From: an uncultured beta proteobacterium
GTDB lineage: Bacteria > Pseudomonadota > Gammaproteobacteria > Burkholderiales > Burkholderiaceae
Assembly: GCA_903938955.1 (NCBI GenBank)
Contig: CAJAFJ010000573.1
Span: 1-11,642 of the forward strand
DNA length: 11,642 nt
Reading direction: 5' to 3'
Shown: positions 1 to 6,725 of the stretch, piece after piece
How positions within the stretch are numbered: the first letter of the stretch is position 1
How the letters are laid out: each line of letters starts with the position of its first letter
The notes under the pieces: model-generated
The model's database searches: none
Seen by the model: only the letters and a program-made list of their open reading frames with translations
What the model was told of the DNA's origin: nothing
Made by a program: the position numbers and the translations under genes

Positions 1-56
1 CGCAGGGCGTCGATGTCTTCACCGAGTTGAAAGTTAAGTCCGGGCATGTTGTTCAT
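1..56 (-). CDS. ivd: Probable isovaleryl-CoA dehydrogenase, N-terminal fragment
   Basis: Only the first 18 codons lie in the window and the gene runs off the left edge. The peptide MNNMPGLNFQLGEDIDAL resembles the start of proteobacterial isovaleryl-CoA dehydrogenases (LiuA/Ivd), which open with a short leader followed by LNFxLGEDID before the acyl-CoA dehydrogenase N-terminal helical domain. Those FAD enzymes oxidise isovaleryl-CoA to 3-methylcrotonyl-CoA in leucine breakdown. The start at 56 is supported by an AGGAG Shine-Dalgarno site 9 bases upstream. A second in-frame ATG at 47 is less well placed. The LiuR-type regulator and thioesterase immediately upstream on the same strand fit a leucine-catabolism operon, although a 96-base gap with its own candidate promoter separates it from them. 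Another acyl-CoA dehydrogenase of the family cannot be excluded from so short a piece. Confidence 0.72.
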   Translation of the reverse strand, partial: MNNMPGLNFQLGEDIDAL

Positions 57-65
57 TGTGTTTGT

Positions 66-70
66 CTCCT
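66..70 (-). promoter_or_regulatory. Shine-Dalgarno site of the ivd-like gene
   Basis: AGGAG on the minus strand, 9 bases before the ATG at 56. It decides between that ATG and the in-frame ATG three codons further in. Confidence 0.65.
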
Positions 71-102
71 CAAGGCGTTGACCGGCTCAGCCCTGTCGGG
101 CA

Positions 103-134
103 TTTATAAAAACCGCGCCCCCTGAACCGGTCAA
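103..134 (-). promoter_or_regulatory. Candidate promoter for the ivd-like gene, 20-base spacer
   Basis: On the minus strand TTGACC (134-129) and TATAAA (108-103) each match the sigma-70 hexamers at five of six positions but are 20 bases apart. That is too long for a standard promoter. It is the spacing typical of promoters that MerR-family activators remodel, and a MerR regulator is encoded just upstream. No clear inverted repeat fills the spacer and there is no ACGT-rich LiuR-type operator, so the link is inference. The same bases also fold into a C/G-rich hairpin (118-139) followed five bases later by TTTTT (112-108), so the element could instead be a weak intrinsic terminator. Confidence 0.3.
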
Positions 135-152
135 GGGGGGCCCGGCTGAATG

Positions 153-584
153 TCAGTAGTTTTTGGGCACAGCCATCAGCGTTTGCTGCATCACGGCACA
201 GGGGCTGGTTTTGCCGTCAGCCGCCACATGCGCGATCTCTGCGGTGGTCACAATCAGGCGGCGCCCAGCCTTGACCACCCGGCCGGTGGCACGCAGTTCA
301 CCGCCCTGAAACGCGGCCATGAAGTTGATTTTGTACTCCACGGTCGTCACCTCCATGCCCTCGGGCGCCATCGTCAGCCCCGCGTAGCCACCGGCAATAT
401 CGGCCAGCGCGCCCATCGCGCCCCCGTGAAAACCGTTTTGCTGTTGCGTGACTTTGTCGGAGTAAGGCAGTGCAATTTCGCACACACCGGGCTCCACCCG
501 CACCAGGCGCGCATTCAGGTGCGTCATCAAGCCCTGGCGCTCAAAGCTGCTTTGCACCAGGGTCCATAACAGGTCATTACTCAT
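153..584 (-). CDS. PaaI-type hotdog-fold acyl-CoA thioesterase
   Basis: This 143-residue protein has the length and layout of single-domain PaaI/YdiI-like hotdog thioesterases, which hydrolyse acyl- or aryl-CoA esters in the cytoplasm. The family signature is visible around residues 50-69: Asn50, His53-Gly54-Gly55 and Asp62, the usual catalytic acidic residue, in the helix ending GGYAG. The rest gives the beta-sheet pattern of the fold, with no signal peptide or membrane segment. Its ATG overlaps the stop codon of the upstream liuR-like gene in an ATGA junction (584-581), with AAGGA five bases upstream, so the two are probably translationally coupled. Placed between a LiuR-type regulator and an isovaleryl-CoA dehydrogenase, it may release CoA from stalled branched-chain acyl-CoA intermediates. 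The substrate is inferred, not shown. Confidence 0.88.
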   Translation of the reverse strand: MSNDLLWTLVQSSFERQGLMTHLNARLVRVEPGVCEIALPYSDKVTQQQNGFHGGAMGALADIAGGYAGLTMAPEGMEVTTVEYKINFMAAFQGGELRATGRVVKAGRRLIVTTAEIAHVAADGKTSPCAVMQQTLMAVPKNY

Positions 585-1009
585 AGATTTCCTTTTTCTT
601 CGGGGGTCTTGGTTTCGCTTGGGCTGACGCTTTTGGCCAGCAAGGCTTTGGCCTCACGCTGATGCACTTTGAGTTCGTCCAGGTTGTCCTGCAGGTCGGC
701 CATCTGGTCTTCGAGTTGCTTTTGGTGCGCCGCAATGATCACCAGGAATTTTTGCAGCTGCGGCCCGGTGTCGCGCGGGCTGTCGTACATGTCAATGATT
801 TCCTTGGCCTCGGCCAGACTCAAACCCAAGCGCTTGGCGCGCAGGGTGAGTTTCAGGCGGGTCCGGTCACGGCCGCTGTAAACCCGGGTCCGCTCACCGG
901 GGCCGGAGCGCGTGGGCTGCAAAAGCCCCATGTCTTCATAGAAGCGCATGGCGCGTGTGGTCAGGTCAAATTCCCGAGCCAGATCGCTGATGCTGTAGGT
1001 GATGGCCAT
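581..1009 (-). CDS. liuR: MerR-family transcriptional regulator, LiuR type
   Basis: A 142-residue MerR-family protein. The N-terminal winged-helix DNA-binding domain spans about residues 5-75, with the family hallmark TTRAMRFYEDMGLLQP at 17-32 and a wing rich in Arg (RTRVYSGRDRTRLKL). A dimerisation coiled coil runs from about 95 to 130. The tail is short and lacks the Cys clusters of metal-sensing MerR proteins. The sequence style and its place at the head of a thioesterase and isovaleryl-CoA dehydrogenase set match LiuR, the known regulator of leucine/isovalerate degradation in proteobacteria. A palindrome at 1071-1094 upstream of its start is a fitting operator, implying autoregulation. 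The start is ATG at 1009. No good Shine-Dalgarno site is visible. The stop overlaps the thioesterase start by four bases. Confidence 0.85.
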   Translation of the reverse strand: MAITYSISDLAREFDLTTRAMRFYEDMGLLQPTRSGPGERTRVYSGRDRTRLKLTLRAKRLGLSLAEAKEIIDMYDSPRDTGPQLQKFLVIIAAHQKQLEDQMADLQDNLDELKVHQREAKALLAKSVSPSETKTPEEKGNL

Positions 1010-1070
1010 AAGTTGTGATTCATAAAGGTGACAGTGTGCTCAAGCATACCCACCTGACATACCGCGATTT

Positions 1071-1094
1071 ATTGACGTTGACGTAAACGTCAAT
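1071..1094. promoter_or_regulatory. Predicted LiuR operator palindrome
   Basis: A 24-base inverted repeat with half site ATTGACGTTGAC on the plus strand. One base pair breaks the symmetry (1080 against 1085) and all other positions are complementary. ACGT-rich palindromes of this kind, TTnACGTnnACGTnAA in outline, are the recognised operators of LiuR-type MerR regulators. It lies 62 bases upstream of the liuR-like ATG at 1009 in the gap following the YgjP-like gene. On the minus strand its own bases give TTTACG (1087-1082) 20 bases ahead of TATGTC (1061-1056), which could be a MerR-style promoter, but the hexamers are weak and I do not place the transcription start. Confidence 0.7.
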
Positions 1095-1115
1095 TATGAA
1101 GCATTTCAGGCCCGC

Positions 1116-1140
1116 TGACGGCCAAAAATTTCAACCGTCA
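1116..1140. other. Inverted repeat overlapping the stop codon of the YgjP-like gene
   Basis: TGACGG (1116-1121) and CCGTCA (1135-1140) form a six-pair stem around a 13-base AT-rich loop. The right arm contains the TGA stop of the metallopeptidase gene on the minus strand. No run of T follows on that strand, so it is not a standard terminator. It could only weakly mark the 3' end of the long operon. Confidence 0.3.
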
Positions 1141-2040
1141 CGCCCAACGCGGTGCGGACTCGTCCTTGAGTTGCTGACGCAGACTCGCGTAGTCCGGCAC
1201 CACCGAGCGCACGGTATCCCAGAACCGCGGGCTGTGGTTCATCTCGCGCAGGTGGCTCAGTTCGTGGGCCACCACGTAGTCGATCACGGCCGGCCCAAAA
1301 TGCACCAGCCGCCAATTGAGCCGGATCGTGCCGTCGATGCGGGCGCTGCCCCAGCGCGTTTTGGCGTTGCTGAGCGACAAGCTGCGCCACGTCACCTGCA
1401 ACTGCGGCGCAAAGTGGTCCAGCCGCTCAATGAAGTGTTGTTTGACCTGGCGCATCAGCCAGGCCTGCACCGCGGCGCGGATTTGATCGGACGTAGCCGT
1501 CGCCGGCAGGCTCACGCGCAAGGTCAGCGGGCTGGCGACGAGCCCCGCGTCATCGAAGCCAGACGCGGCGGGTACCAGCACGGCCGCCGCAACACCGCGG
1601 GGCGCTTTGACGCAATGCGGGTTCAGCGCCACCGTCAGGCGTTGGCCGATATAGGGAATCACAGTGCCATCGCGCCATTCGATGTCGTGTGCCGCCACCC
1701 GCTGGTGACGGGCGGCAGACTCCCCCAGCTTCTGAATGATCCAGCGTGACTTTTCCTGCAAGGCGGCATCGACCTGATGCAGCGGCACCCAGGTGGGCGC
1801 ACGCACCGCCAGCCCCAGCGGGCCCACGGAAAAGCCGATAGTGCGGCGTTTGCCGCGCTTGAATTCAAACGCCACCAACGCACCGGCCAGCAAGGCTTCG
1901 CGGTTGGCGCGGGGGTGGCGAAAGGCGGCGCCAGCGGGGGGCGCAGTCGTCAGGGCCACCTCGGGCGGCGCCTTGTCGACGGGGGTGAGCGGCCGGATGG
2001 ATTCAAATAAATCAGCCGTGAACTTCAACAGCGGATGCAT
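1138..2040 (-). CDS. YgjP-like (DUF45, M48-related) zinc metallopeptidase
   Basis: A 300-residue protein counted from the ATG at 2040. The C-terminal half carries the YgjP/WLM-type zincin signature: HELSH (His259, Glu260, His263), followed six residues later by His269 in NHSPRFW. Just before it is the family block with WGSARIDGTIRLNW. The N-terminal part is beta-rich and of less obvious function. Family members are presumed cytoplasmic metal-dependent hydrolases of unknown substrate; E. coli YgjP is much shorter, about half this length. An upstream in-frame TTG at 2073 would overlap plsC by 23 bases and add 11 residues with no support, so the ATG ten bases after the plsC stop is preferred. 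It is the last gene of the glyQS-gmhB-plsC series, and no function in that series can be assigned. Confidence 0.85.
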   Translation of the reverse strand: MHPLLKFTADLFESIRPLTPVDKAPPEVALTTAPPAGAAFRHPRANREALLAGALVAFEFKRGKRRTIGFSVGPLGLAVRAPTWVPLHQVDAALQEKSRWIIQKLGESAARHQRVAAHDIEWRDGTVIPYIGQRLTVALNPHCVKAPRGVAAAVLVPAASGFDDAGLVASPLTLRVSLPATATSDQIRAAVQAWLMRQVKQHFIERLDHFAPQLQVTWRSLSLSNAKTRWGSARIDGTIRLNWRLVHFGPAVIDYVVAHELSHLREMNHSPRFWDTVRSVVPDYASLRQQLKDESAPRWA

Positions 2041-2050
2041 GGCCCATCGC

Positions 2051-2785
2051 TCAGGCGTACGCCTCGGGGTCAATGCGGCGCATCTCGGCCTCGATCCAGG
2101 CCTCGACCTCGCGCATCAGCTCTTTGGGCTCACGGCCAAGGCTGGGGATCGGCTTGCCAATCGACACCTGCACCACGCCGGGGTATTTGGTAAAGCCGGA
2201 GCGCGGCCAACATTTACCGGACGACACAGCAATCGGAATCACCGGCGCACCACTGTCCACCGCCAGTCGGGTGCCGCCCGTCATATACGTGCCTTTTTCA
2301 CCCCGGGGGATGCGCGTGCCCTCGGGGAACATAATGACCCAGGTGCCTTGTGCCAGCAAGCGCTTGCCTTGCTCAATGACGTGCTTCAGGGCCAGCGCGC
2401 GTGATTCACGGTCAATGTAAATCATGTCCAACCGTGCCATCGACCAGCCAAAAAATGGAATGCGAAGGAGCTCGCGTTTGAACACAAAGGCCAGCGGGTG
2501 CGGCATCAGCGTGGGCAGCAGCAGGGTCTCCAGCGTGGACTGGTGCTTGGACAGCAAAATGGCAGGCGATTGGGCGCCTTCAGGCAGATGCTCCAGGCCG
2601 TTGACCTGCACCTTGACCCCCAGGATCATGCGCGTGCCCCAAATCACCAGCCGGAACCAGTTCACGGCAAACCACCACAGCGGCGTGCGGCGCACCCAGA
2701 TCGACACCACCACCAGCGCGAAGCCCCACGGAATCACCGTGAGCACAATCCACGCCATGTGCAAAATTGAACGAATCAAAGCCAT
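2051..2785 (-). CDS. plsC: 1-acyl-sn-glycerol-3-phosphate acyltransferase (PlsC family)
   Basis: A 244-residue LPLAT-family membrane acyltransferase. It transfers an acyl chain to lysophosphatidic acid to make phosphatidic acid, the second acylation in phospholipid synthesis at the inner membrane. A hydrophobic segment at about residues 10-31 is the membrane anchor, and a second hydrophobic stretch lies near 36-55. Motif I reads SKHQSTLET with catalytic His81. Its acidic partner is Glu86 instead of the usual Asp of HX4D. Motif II lies around VFKRELLRIPFFGW (101-114) and motif III is FPEGTR (153-158), followed by GAPVIPIAV. It sits 76 bases after gmhB and 10 bases before the YgjP-like gene. 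The Shine-Dalgarno site is weak. A related lysophospholipid acyltransferase with another acceptor is possible. Confidence 0.9.
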   Translation of the reverse strand: MALIRSILHMAWIVLTVIPWGFALVVVSIWVRRTPLWWFAVNWFRLVIWGTRMILGVKVQVNGLEHLPEGAQSPAILLSKHQSTLETLLLPTLMPHPLAFVFKRELLRIPFFGWSMARLDMIYIDRESRALALKHVIEQGKRLLAQGTWVIMFPEGTRIPRGEKGTYMTGGTRLAVDSGAPVIPIAVSSGKCWPRSGFTKYPGVVQVSIGKPIPSLGREPKELMREVEAWIEAEMRRIDPEAYA

Positions 2786-2817
2786 TTAAGGTCCATCAGG
2801 CGCTAGCCCGGGTAGAG

Positions 2818-2831
2818 GCTGCGCAAGCAGC
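2818..2831. other. Short hairpin in the gmhB-plsC gap
   Basis: GCTGC and GCAGC form a perfect five-pair stem around a four-base loop in the 76-base gap. No T run follows on the minus strand, so it is not a terminator. It may affect mRNA stability or plsC translation, but nothing in the sequence proves this. Confidence 0.3.
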
Positions 2832-2861
2832 GTTTGTGTTGATGACGATCAAGGGGCGGGC

Positions 2862-3437
2862 TCAGGCCGCTTCCGCGTCCAGCGCAATCAGGTAATCGGC
2901 GAACGCCGAAAGGTCGTTGTGCAAGCGGGTTTCTTTGGGAAACGTGTCGGGCAGCGGGCGATGCCGGTAGGCCGCGCCCTTGCCCGTCAACACCAGATGC
3001 GGCGCGCAACCGGCAGCCACGGCGGCCAGCACATCACGCGCCGAATCACCCACCACCGGCACGTGCGCCAAGTCAATGCCGTAGCGCTCACCAATCTGCT
3101 CGTACAAGCCGGGCTCGGGCTTGCGGCAACGGCAGCCCTCGTCCGGCGCGTGCGGGCAATAAAAAATAGCATCCACCCGCCCGCCCACCGCCGCCAGCAG
3201 TTTTTGCATCTTGGTGTGCATCGCGTTGAGCGTGGACACGTCAAACAAACCGCGCCCCAACCCAGACTGGTTGGAGGCGATCACCACATGCCAACCGGCG
3301 TGGTTGAGCCGGGCAATGGCCTCCAGCGAACCGGGTAACGGCGTCCACTCGTCGGCCGATTTGACGAATTCGTCGCTGTCTTCGTTGATGGTGCCGTCAC
3401 GGTCGAGGATGACGAGTTTCAGGGCATTAACACTCAA
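2862..3437 (-). CDS. gmhB: D-glycero-beta-D-manno-heptose-1,7-bisphosphate 7-phosphatase
   Basis: A 191-residue HAD-superfamily phosphatase that removes the 7-phosphate from heptose bisphosphate in the cytosolic pathway to ADP-heptose for the LPS inner core. Motif I is DRDGT with nucleophile Asp12 and acid/base Asp14. Motif II is in IASNQSG (53-59). The zinc-binding loop characteristic of GmhB is present as Cys94, His96, Cys102 and Cys104, followed by RKPEPG with Lys106. The final acidic motif is GDSARD with Asp131 and Asp135. The length is normal for the family. The start is a TTG at 3437: no ATG or GTG is available in frame nearby, and a GGAGG site lies six bases upstream. The gene follows glyS by 36 bases, as often seen in betaproteobacteria. 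Confidence 0.93.
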   Translation of the reverse strand: MSVNALKLVILDRDGTINEDSDEFVKSADEWTPLPGSLEAIARLNHAGWHVVIASNQSGLGRGLFDVSTLNAMHTKMQKLLAAVGGRVDAIFYCPHAPDEGCRCRKPEPGLYEQIGERYGIDLAHVPVVGDSARDVLAAVAAGCAPHLVLTGKGAAYRHRPLPDTFPKETRLHNDLSAFADYLIALDAEAA

Positions 3438-3443
3438 GGGAAA

Positions 3444-3448
3444 CCTCC
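3444..3448 (-). promoter_or_regulatory. Strong Shine-Dalgarno site deciding the gmhB TTG start
   Basis: GGAGG (within CGGAGG) on the minus strand, six bases before the TTG at 3437. It is one of the best ribosome-binding sites in the window and fixes the non-ATG start. Confidence 0.7.
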
Positions 3449-3473
3449 GGGGGCAACTGGGGGACGGACACGT

Positions 3474-5684
3474 TCAACTCGCCAGCCGCGACAGATCGGC
3501 CACGCGGTTCATGGCCTCGAACAGGCTTTTCAGCAGGCCCTGGCGGTTCAGGCGCAGGTCAGCTTCTTCGGCATTGACCATGACACCATCAAAGAAGGCG
3601 TCCACCGGCGCGCGCAACGCCGCCAGGGTTTGCAGCGAGGCGGTGTAGTCGCCGGCGTCGAACTGGGCTTTGGCCTTGGGCGCCACGTCTTTCATCGCGG
3701 CATACAGGGCGATCTCGGCGGGTTCCTTGAGCAGGATGTCGCTGACATGGGCATCCACGACATCGATCTTTTTCAGGATGTTGCCGATGCGCTTGTTGGC
3801 AGCAGCGAGCGCGGCGGCTTCGGGCAAGGCGGCGAAGGCGCGCACCGCCACCAGGCGCTTGGCGACATCGCCCAGACGCTGCGGGCGCAAGGCCAGCACG
3901 GCATCGACTTCTTGTGCGCTGTAACCCTGCTCGCGCAGGGAACCGGCGAGGCGGTCGAAGATGAAGTCCAGCAGCTTGCCCTTAGTTTCAGGCTTAATCA
4001 ACTCGGTCTGGTAAACCGTACCGACGCTGCCGTTTGTCATCGATACACGACCTGCCCAAGCCTTTTGGGGCTCGATATCACCCAAAACCAGCAGTGCAAT
4101 ATCAATCAAGTTACCCACTGGCAGTGGCAAGTCCTTCTCTGTCAATATCCGAAGCACTCCTAGTGCATGGCGGCGCAACGCATACGGATCCTTGTCGCCT
4201 GTTGGAAAATTCTCGATGTGGAACATGCCGACCAACGTTTCCAACTTGTCAGCGATTGCGGCCACGACACCAACTTCGTTGCGTGGTAACACATCACCGG
4301 CAAAACGCGGCTTGTAATGGTCTTCAATGGCGTCAGCAATTTCATCGCCCAGCCCGTCGTGGCGGGCGTAGTAGCCGCCCATAATGCCCTGCAACTCCGG
4401 AAACTCGCCGACCATGTCGGTTACCAGATCGGTCTTGGCCAGGCGGGTCGCTGTGTCGGCGGCCTGCGCTAGCGCATCGCCACCCAGTTGCTGACCGATG
4501 GCGCGGGCAATAGCACGCACACGCTCCATCCGAAGCCCCTGCATACCTAACCGGTTGTGGTAAACCACTTTATCCAAAGCAGGAACGCGCGATTCGAGCG
4601 TCTTTTTGCGGTCCTGGTCGAAGAAGAACTTGGCATCGGCCAGGCGCGGGCGCACCACGCGCTCGTTGCCGCCAATGACAAAGCTGGCGTCGTCGGGGCT
4701 GATGTTGCTGACGACCAGGAACTTGTTGCTCAGCTTGCCCGCCGCATCCAGCAGCGGGAAGTATTTCTGGTTGGCCTTCATGGTGAGAATCAGGCACTCT
4801 TGCGGCACGTTCAGAAACTGCTCTTCAAACGCACAGATGAGCACGTTCGGGCGCTCCACCAGGCCGGTCACTTCGTCCAGCAAGGCGTCGTCTTCAATCG
4901 GACGGGCGCCCTGCCCGACCTGGGCCGCTGCTGCGGCAAGCTGGCGCACGATCTCGGCGCGCCGCTCGGTGAACGAGGCAATCACGGCGCCGTCCTGCGT
5001 CAAGGTGGCGACGTAGCTGTCGGCATCGGCAATCACCACCGGCGACACTTTGGCTTCAAAGCGGTGGCCTTGCGTGCGGTTGCCCGCGGTGAGCCCCAGC
5101 ACCTTGACCGGCACCACGGTGCTGCCGTGCAGCGCCACCAAGCCATGCGCCGGGCGCACAAAATTGACGCTGCTCCAGCCGGGCAGCTCGCAATCGGTCT
5201 CCAGTTGGTAGCTCATGACCTTGGGAATCGGCAGCTTGGCAATGGCTTCTTCCAGCGCTTTTTGCAGCCCCCCATCAAGCGTGGCACCGGTGACAAGGTT
5301 GTCGTAAAACAGCGCTTCGGCCTTGCCATCGGGGGCGCGTTTCAGCGCGGCCACCACGGCGACCGGGTCGGTCACATCGGCACCCAGCGCCTGCAATTTT
5401 TTCAGCAGTGCGGGCGTGGCCTTGCCCGCCGCATCCAGCCCCACCGCCACCGGCATCAACTTTTGCTGCACCGCTTTGTCAGCGGCCTTGAGCCAAACGT
5501 GGCTGATGTAGGCAGCCAGACGGCGCGGCGAGGCATACGCCGTCACCACCGAGTCGGCGCTGGTCAGGCCCAGCGTGCGCAACTGGTCAGCCAACTGGCT
5601 GGCAAAGGCGTCGCCCAATTTCTTGAGCGCCTTCGGGGGCAGCTCTTCAACAAATAATTCAACAAGCAGGTTTTTGGTCGTCAT
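3474..5684 (-). CDS. glyS: Glycyl-tRNA synthetase beta subunit
   Basis: A 736-residue beta subunit of the bacterial alpha2beta2 glycyl-tRNA synthetase, which supplies most tRNA-binding surface. The N-terminus NLLVELFVEELPPKAL is the family start. Conserved blocks include GHRFEAK, KYFPLLD, the helical/HD-like region with YARHDG and KPRFAGD (about residues 440-462), the highly conserved GDKDPYALRRHALGVLRI (about 493-510), and a C-terminal anticodon-binding helical domain. An upstream in-frame GTG (5705) would add seven Lys-rich residues. The ATG at 5684 is preferred because homologues start there, although neither has a good Shine-Dalgarno site. It follows glyQ by 72 bases and precedes gmhB by 36. 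Bases 3961-4320 are about 52% GC by hand count, well under the rest of the gene. Confidence 0.96.
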   Translation of the reverse strand: MTTKNLLVELFVEELPPKALKKLGDAFASQLADQLRTLGLTSADSVVTAYASPRRLAAYISHVWLKAADKAVQQKLMPVAVGLDAAGKATPALLKKLQALGADVTDPVAVVAALKRAPDGKAEALFYDNLVTGATLDGGLQKALEEAIAKLPIPKVMSYQLETDCELPGWSSVNFVRPAHGLVALHGSTVVPVKVLGLTAGNRTQGHRFEAKVSPVVIADADSYVATLTQDGAVIASFTERRAEIVRQLAAAAAQVGQGARPIEDDALLDEVTGLVERPNVLICAFEEQFLNVPQECLILTMKANQKYFPLLDAAGKLSNKFLVVSNISPDDASFVIGGNERVVRPRLADAKFFFDQDRKKTLESRVPALDKVVYHNRLGMQGLRMERVRAIARAIGQQLGGDALAQAADTATRLAKTDLVTDMVGEFPELQGIMGGYYARHDGLGDEIADAIEDHYKPRFAGDVLPRNEVGVVAAIADKLETLVGMFHIENFPTGDKDPYALRRHALGVLRILTEKDLPLPVGNLIDIALLVLGDIEPQKAWAGRVSMTNGSVGTVYQTELIKPETKGKLLDFIFDRLAGSLREQGYSAQEVDAVLALRPQRLGDVAKRLVAVRAFAALPEAAALAAANKRIGNILKKIDVVDAHVSDILLKEPAEIALYAAMKDVAPKAKAQFDAGDYTASLQTLAALRAPVDAFFDGVMVNAEEADLRLNRQGLLKSLFEAMNRVADLSRLAS

Positions 5685-5716
5685 TTTTTTGGCTTTCGTC
5701 CGCACTATTCAGTTGA

Positions 5717-5747
5717 GGACAGAGCGCAGCTTCGCGCCGGTCTGTCC
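5717..5747. other. Strong hairpin in the glyQ-glyS intergenic gap
   Basis: GGACAGA (5717-5723) pairs perfectly with TCTGTCC (5741-5747). GCGC (5724-5727) then pairs with GCGC (5734-5737), leaving three unpaired bases and a six-base loop. It occupies nearly half of the 72-base gap between two genes whose products assemble in equal amounts. No T run follows on the minus strand, so termination is unlikely. It could protect the upstream transcript end, act as a processing site, or adjust relative expression. The structure is read directly; the role is inference. Confidence 0.55.
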
Positions 5748-5756
5748 CGCAAAGTC

Positions 5757-6677
5757 TCAGGCTGCTTTCTTGGTCATCTGTTCCACCCAGGCACGCGGGG
5801 CCATCGGGAAGCCCAGGCGCTCACGGCTTTCCAGGTAGCTTTGCGCTACGGCGCGCGCCAGGTTGCGGATGCGGCCCATGTAGGCGGCGCGCTCGGTTAC
5901 GCTGATGGCGCCCCGGGCATCCAACAGGTTAAAGCTGTGCGCGCATTTGAGCACCTGCTCGTAGGCGGGCAAGGCCAGTTGCACTTCAATCAGGTGCTTG
6001 GCCTGCTTTTCGTGCGCGGCAAAGGCGGTGAACAAAAAGTCGGCATCGCTGTGCTCGAAGTTGTAGGCGGATTGCTCTTTTTCGTTTTGCAGGTACACGT
6101 CGCCATAGGTCATGGTGTCGGTCCATTGCAGGTTGTAGACGCTGTCCACGCCTTGCAAATACATGGCCAGGCGCTCCAGGCCGTAGGTGATCTCGCCGGT
6201 GATGGGCTTGCAGTCGATGCCGCCGACCTGCTGGAAGTAGGTGAACTGCGTCACCTCCATGCCGTTGAGCCACACCTCCCAACCCAGGCCCCAGGCGCCG
6301 AGCGTGGGGTTTTCCCAGTCGTCTTCAACGAAGCGGATGTCGTTCTTTTTCAGATCAAAGCCGAGCGCTTCGAGCGAACCGAGGTACAGCTCCAGAATGT
6401 TGGCCGGGGCGGGCTTCAAGACCACCTGATACTGGTAGTAATGCTGCAGGCGGTTCGGGTTTTCGCCATAGCGGCCGTCTTTGGGGCGGCGGCTCGGCTG
6501 CACGTAGGCCGCTTTCCAGGGCTCGGGGCCGAGGGCGCGCAAAAACGTGGCGGTGTGCGAGGTGCCGGCCCCCACTTCCATGTCGTAGGGCTGCAACAAG
6601 GCGCAGCCCTGGGCGTCCCAGTAGGACTGAAGTTTCAAAATAATTTGCTGGAAGGTCAACATGGCTTTTGGGGGCAT
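5757..6677 (-). CDS. glyQ: Glycyl-tRNA synthetase alpha subunit
   Basis: A 306-residue catalytic alpha subunit of the alpha2beta2 glycyl-tRNA synthetase, a class II enzyme that activates glycine with ATP and charges tRNA-Gly together with GlyS. The sequence matches the family along its whole length: [19 protein letters not shown] near the start, then [21 protein letters not shown], the motif-2-like block [20 protein letters not shown], and the motif-3 region with [18 protein letters not shown]. The length is close to that of the E. coli protein (303). The ATG at 6677 is taken as the start, but an ATG five codons further in (6662) matches the usual family start MLTFQQI and is equally possible. 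Neither has a convincing Shine-Dalgarno site. lnt ends 108 bases upstream and glyS follows. Confidence 0.96.
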   Translation of the reverse strand: MPPKAMLTFQQIILKLQSYWDAQGCALLQPYDMEVGAGTSHTATFLRALGPEPWKAAYVQPSRRPKDGRYGENPNRLQHYYQYQVVLKPAPANILELYLGSLEALGFDLKKNDIRFVEDDWENPTLGAWGLGWEVWLNGMEVTQFTYFQQVGGIDCKPITGEITYGLERLAMYLQGVDSVYNLQWTDTMTYGDVYLQNEKEQSAYNFEHSDADFLFTAFAAHEKQAKHLIEVQLALPAYEQVLKCAHSFNLLDARGAISVTERAAYMGRIRNLARAVAQSYLESRERLGFPMAPRAWVEQMTKKAA

Positions 6678-6725
6678 CGACGGGCGACACCCTTTTGTTT
6701 GAAAAGAAACACGACGTGTGCGTGT

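Noticed and set aside
1096..1749. Plus-strand frame beginning just right of the LiuR operator, which could look like a divergent target gene
   Set aside because: It runs antisense to the HELSH metallopeptidase, with an Arg/His-rich translation and no Shine-Dalgarno site. TTGACG with TATGAA on the plus strand comes from the palindrome itself.
4557..5657. 366-codon open frame on the plus strand opposite glyS
   Set aside because: It is a shadow frame of a conserved synthetase gene, with no domain and no ribosome site of note.
6709..6719. ACACGACGTGT palindrome in the lnt-glyQ gap
   Set aside because: Only five base pairs with no known regulator and no second copy; too weak to call an operator.
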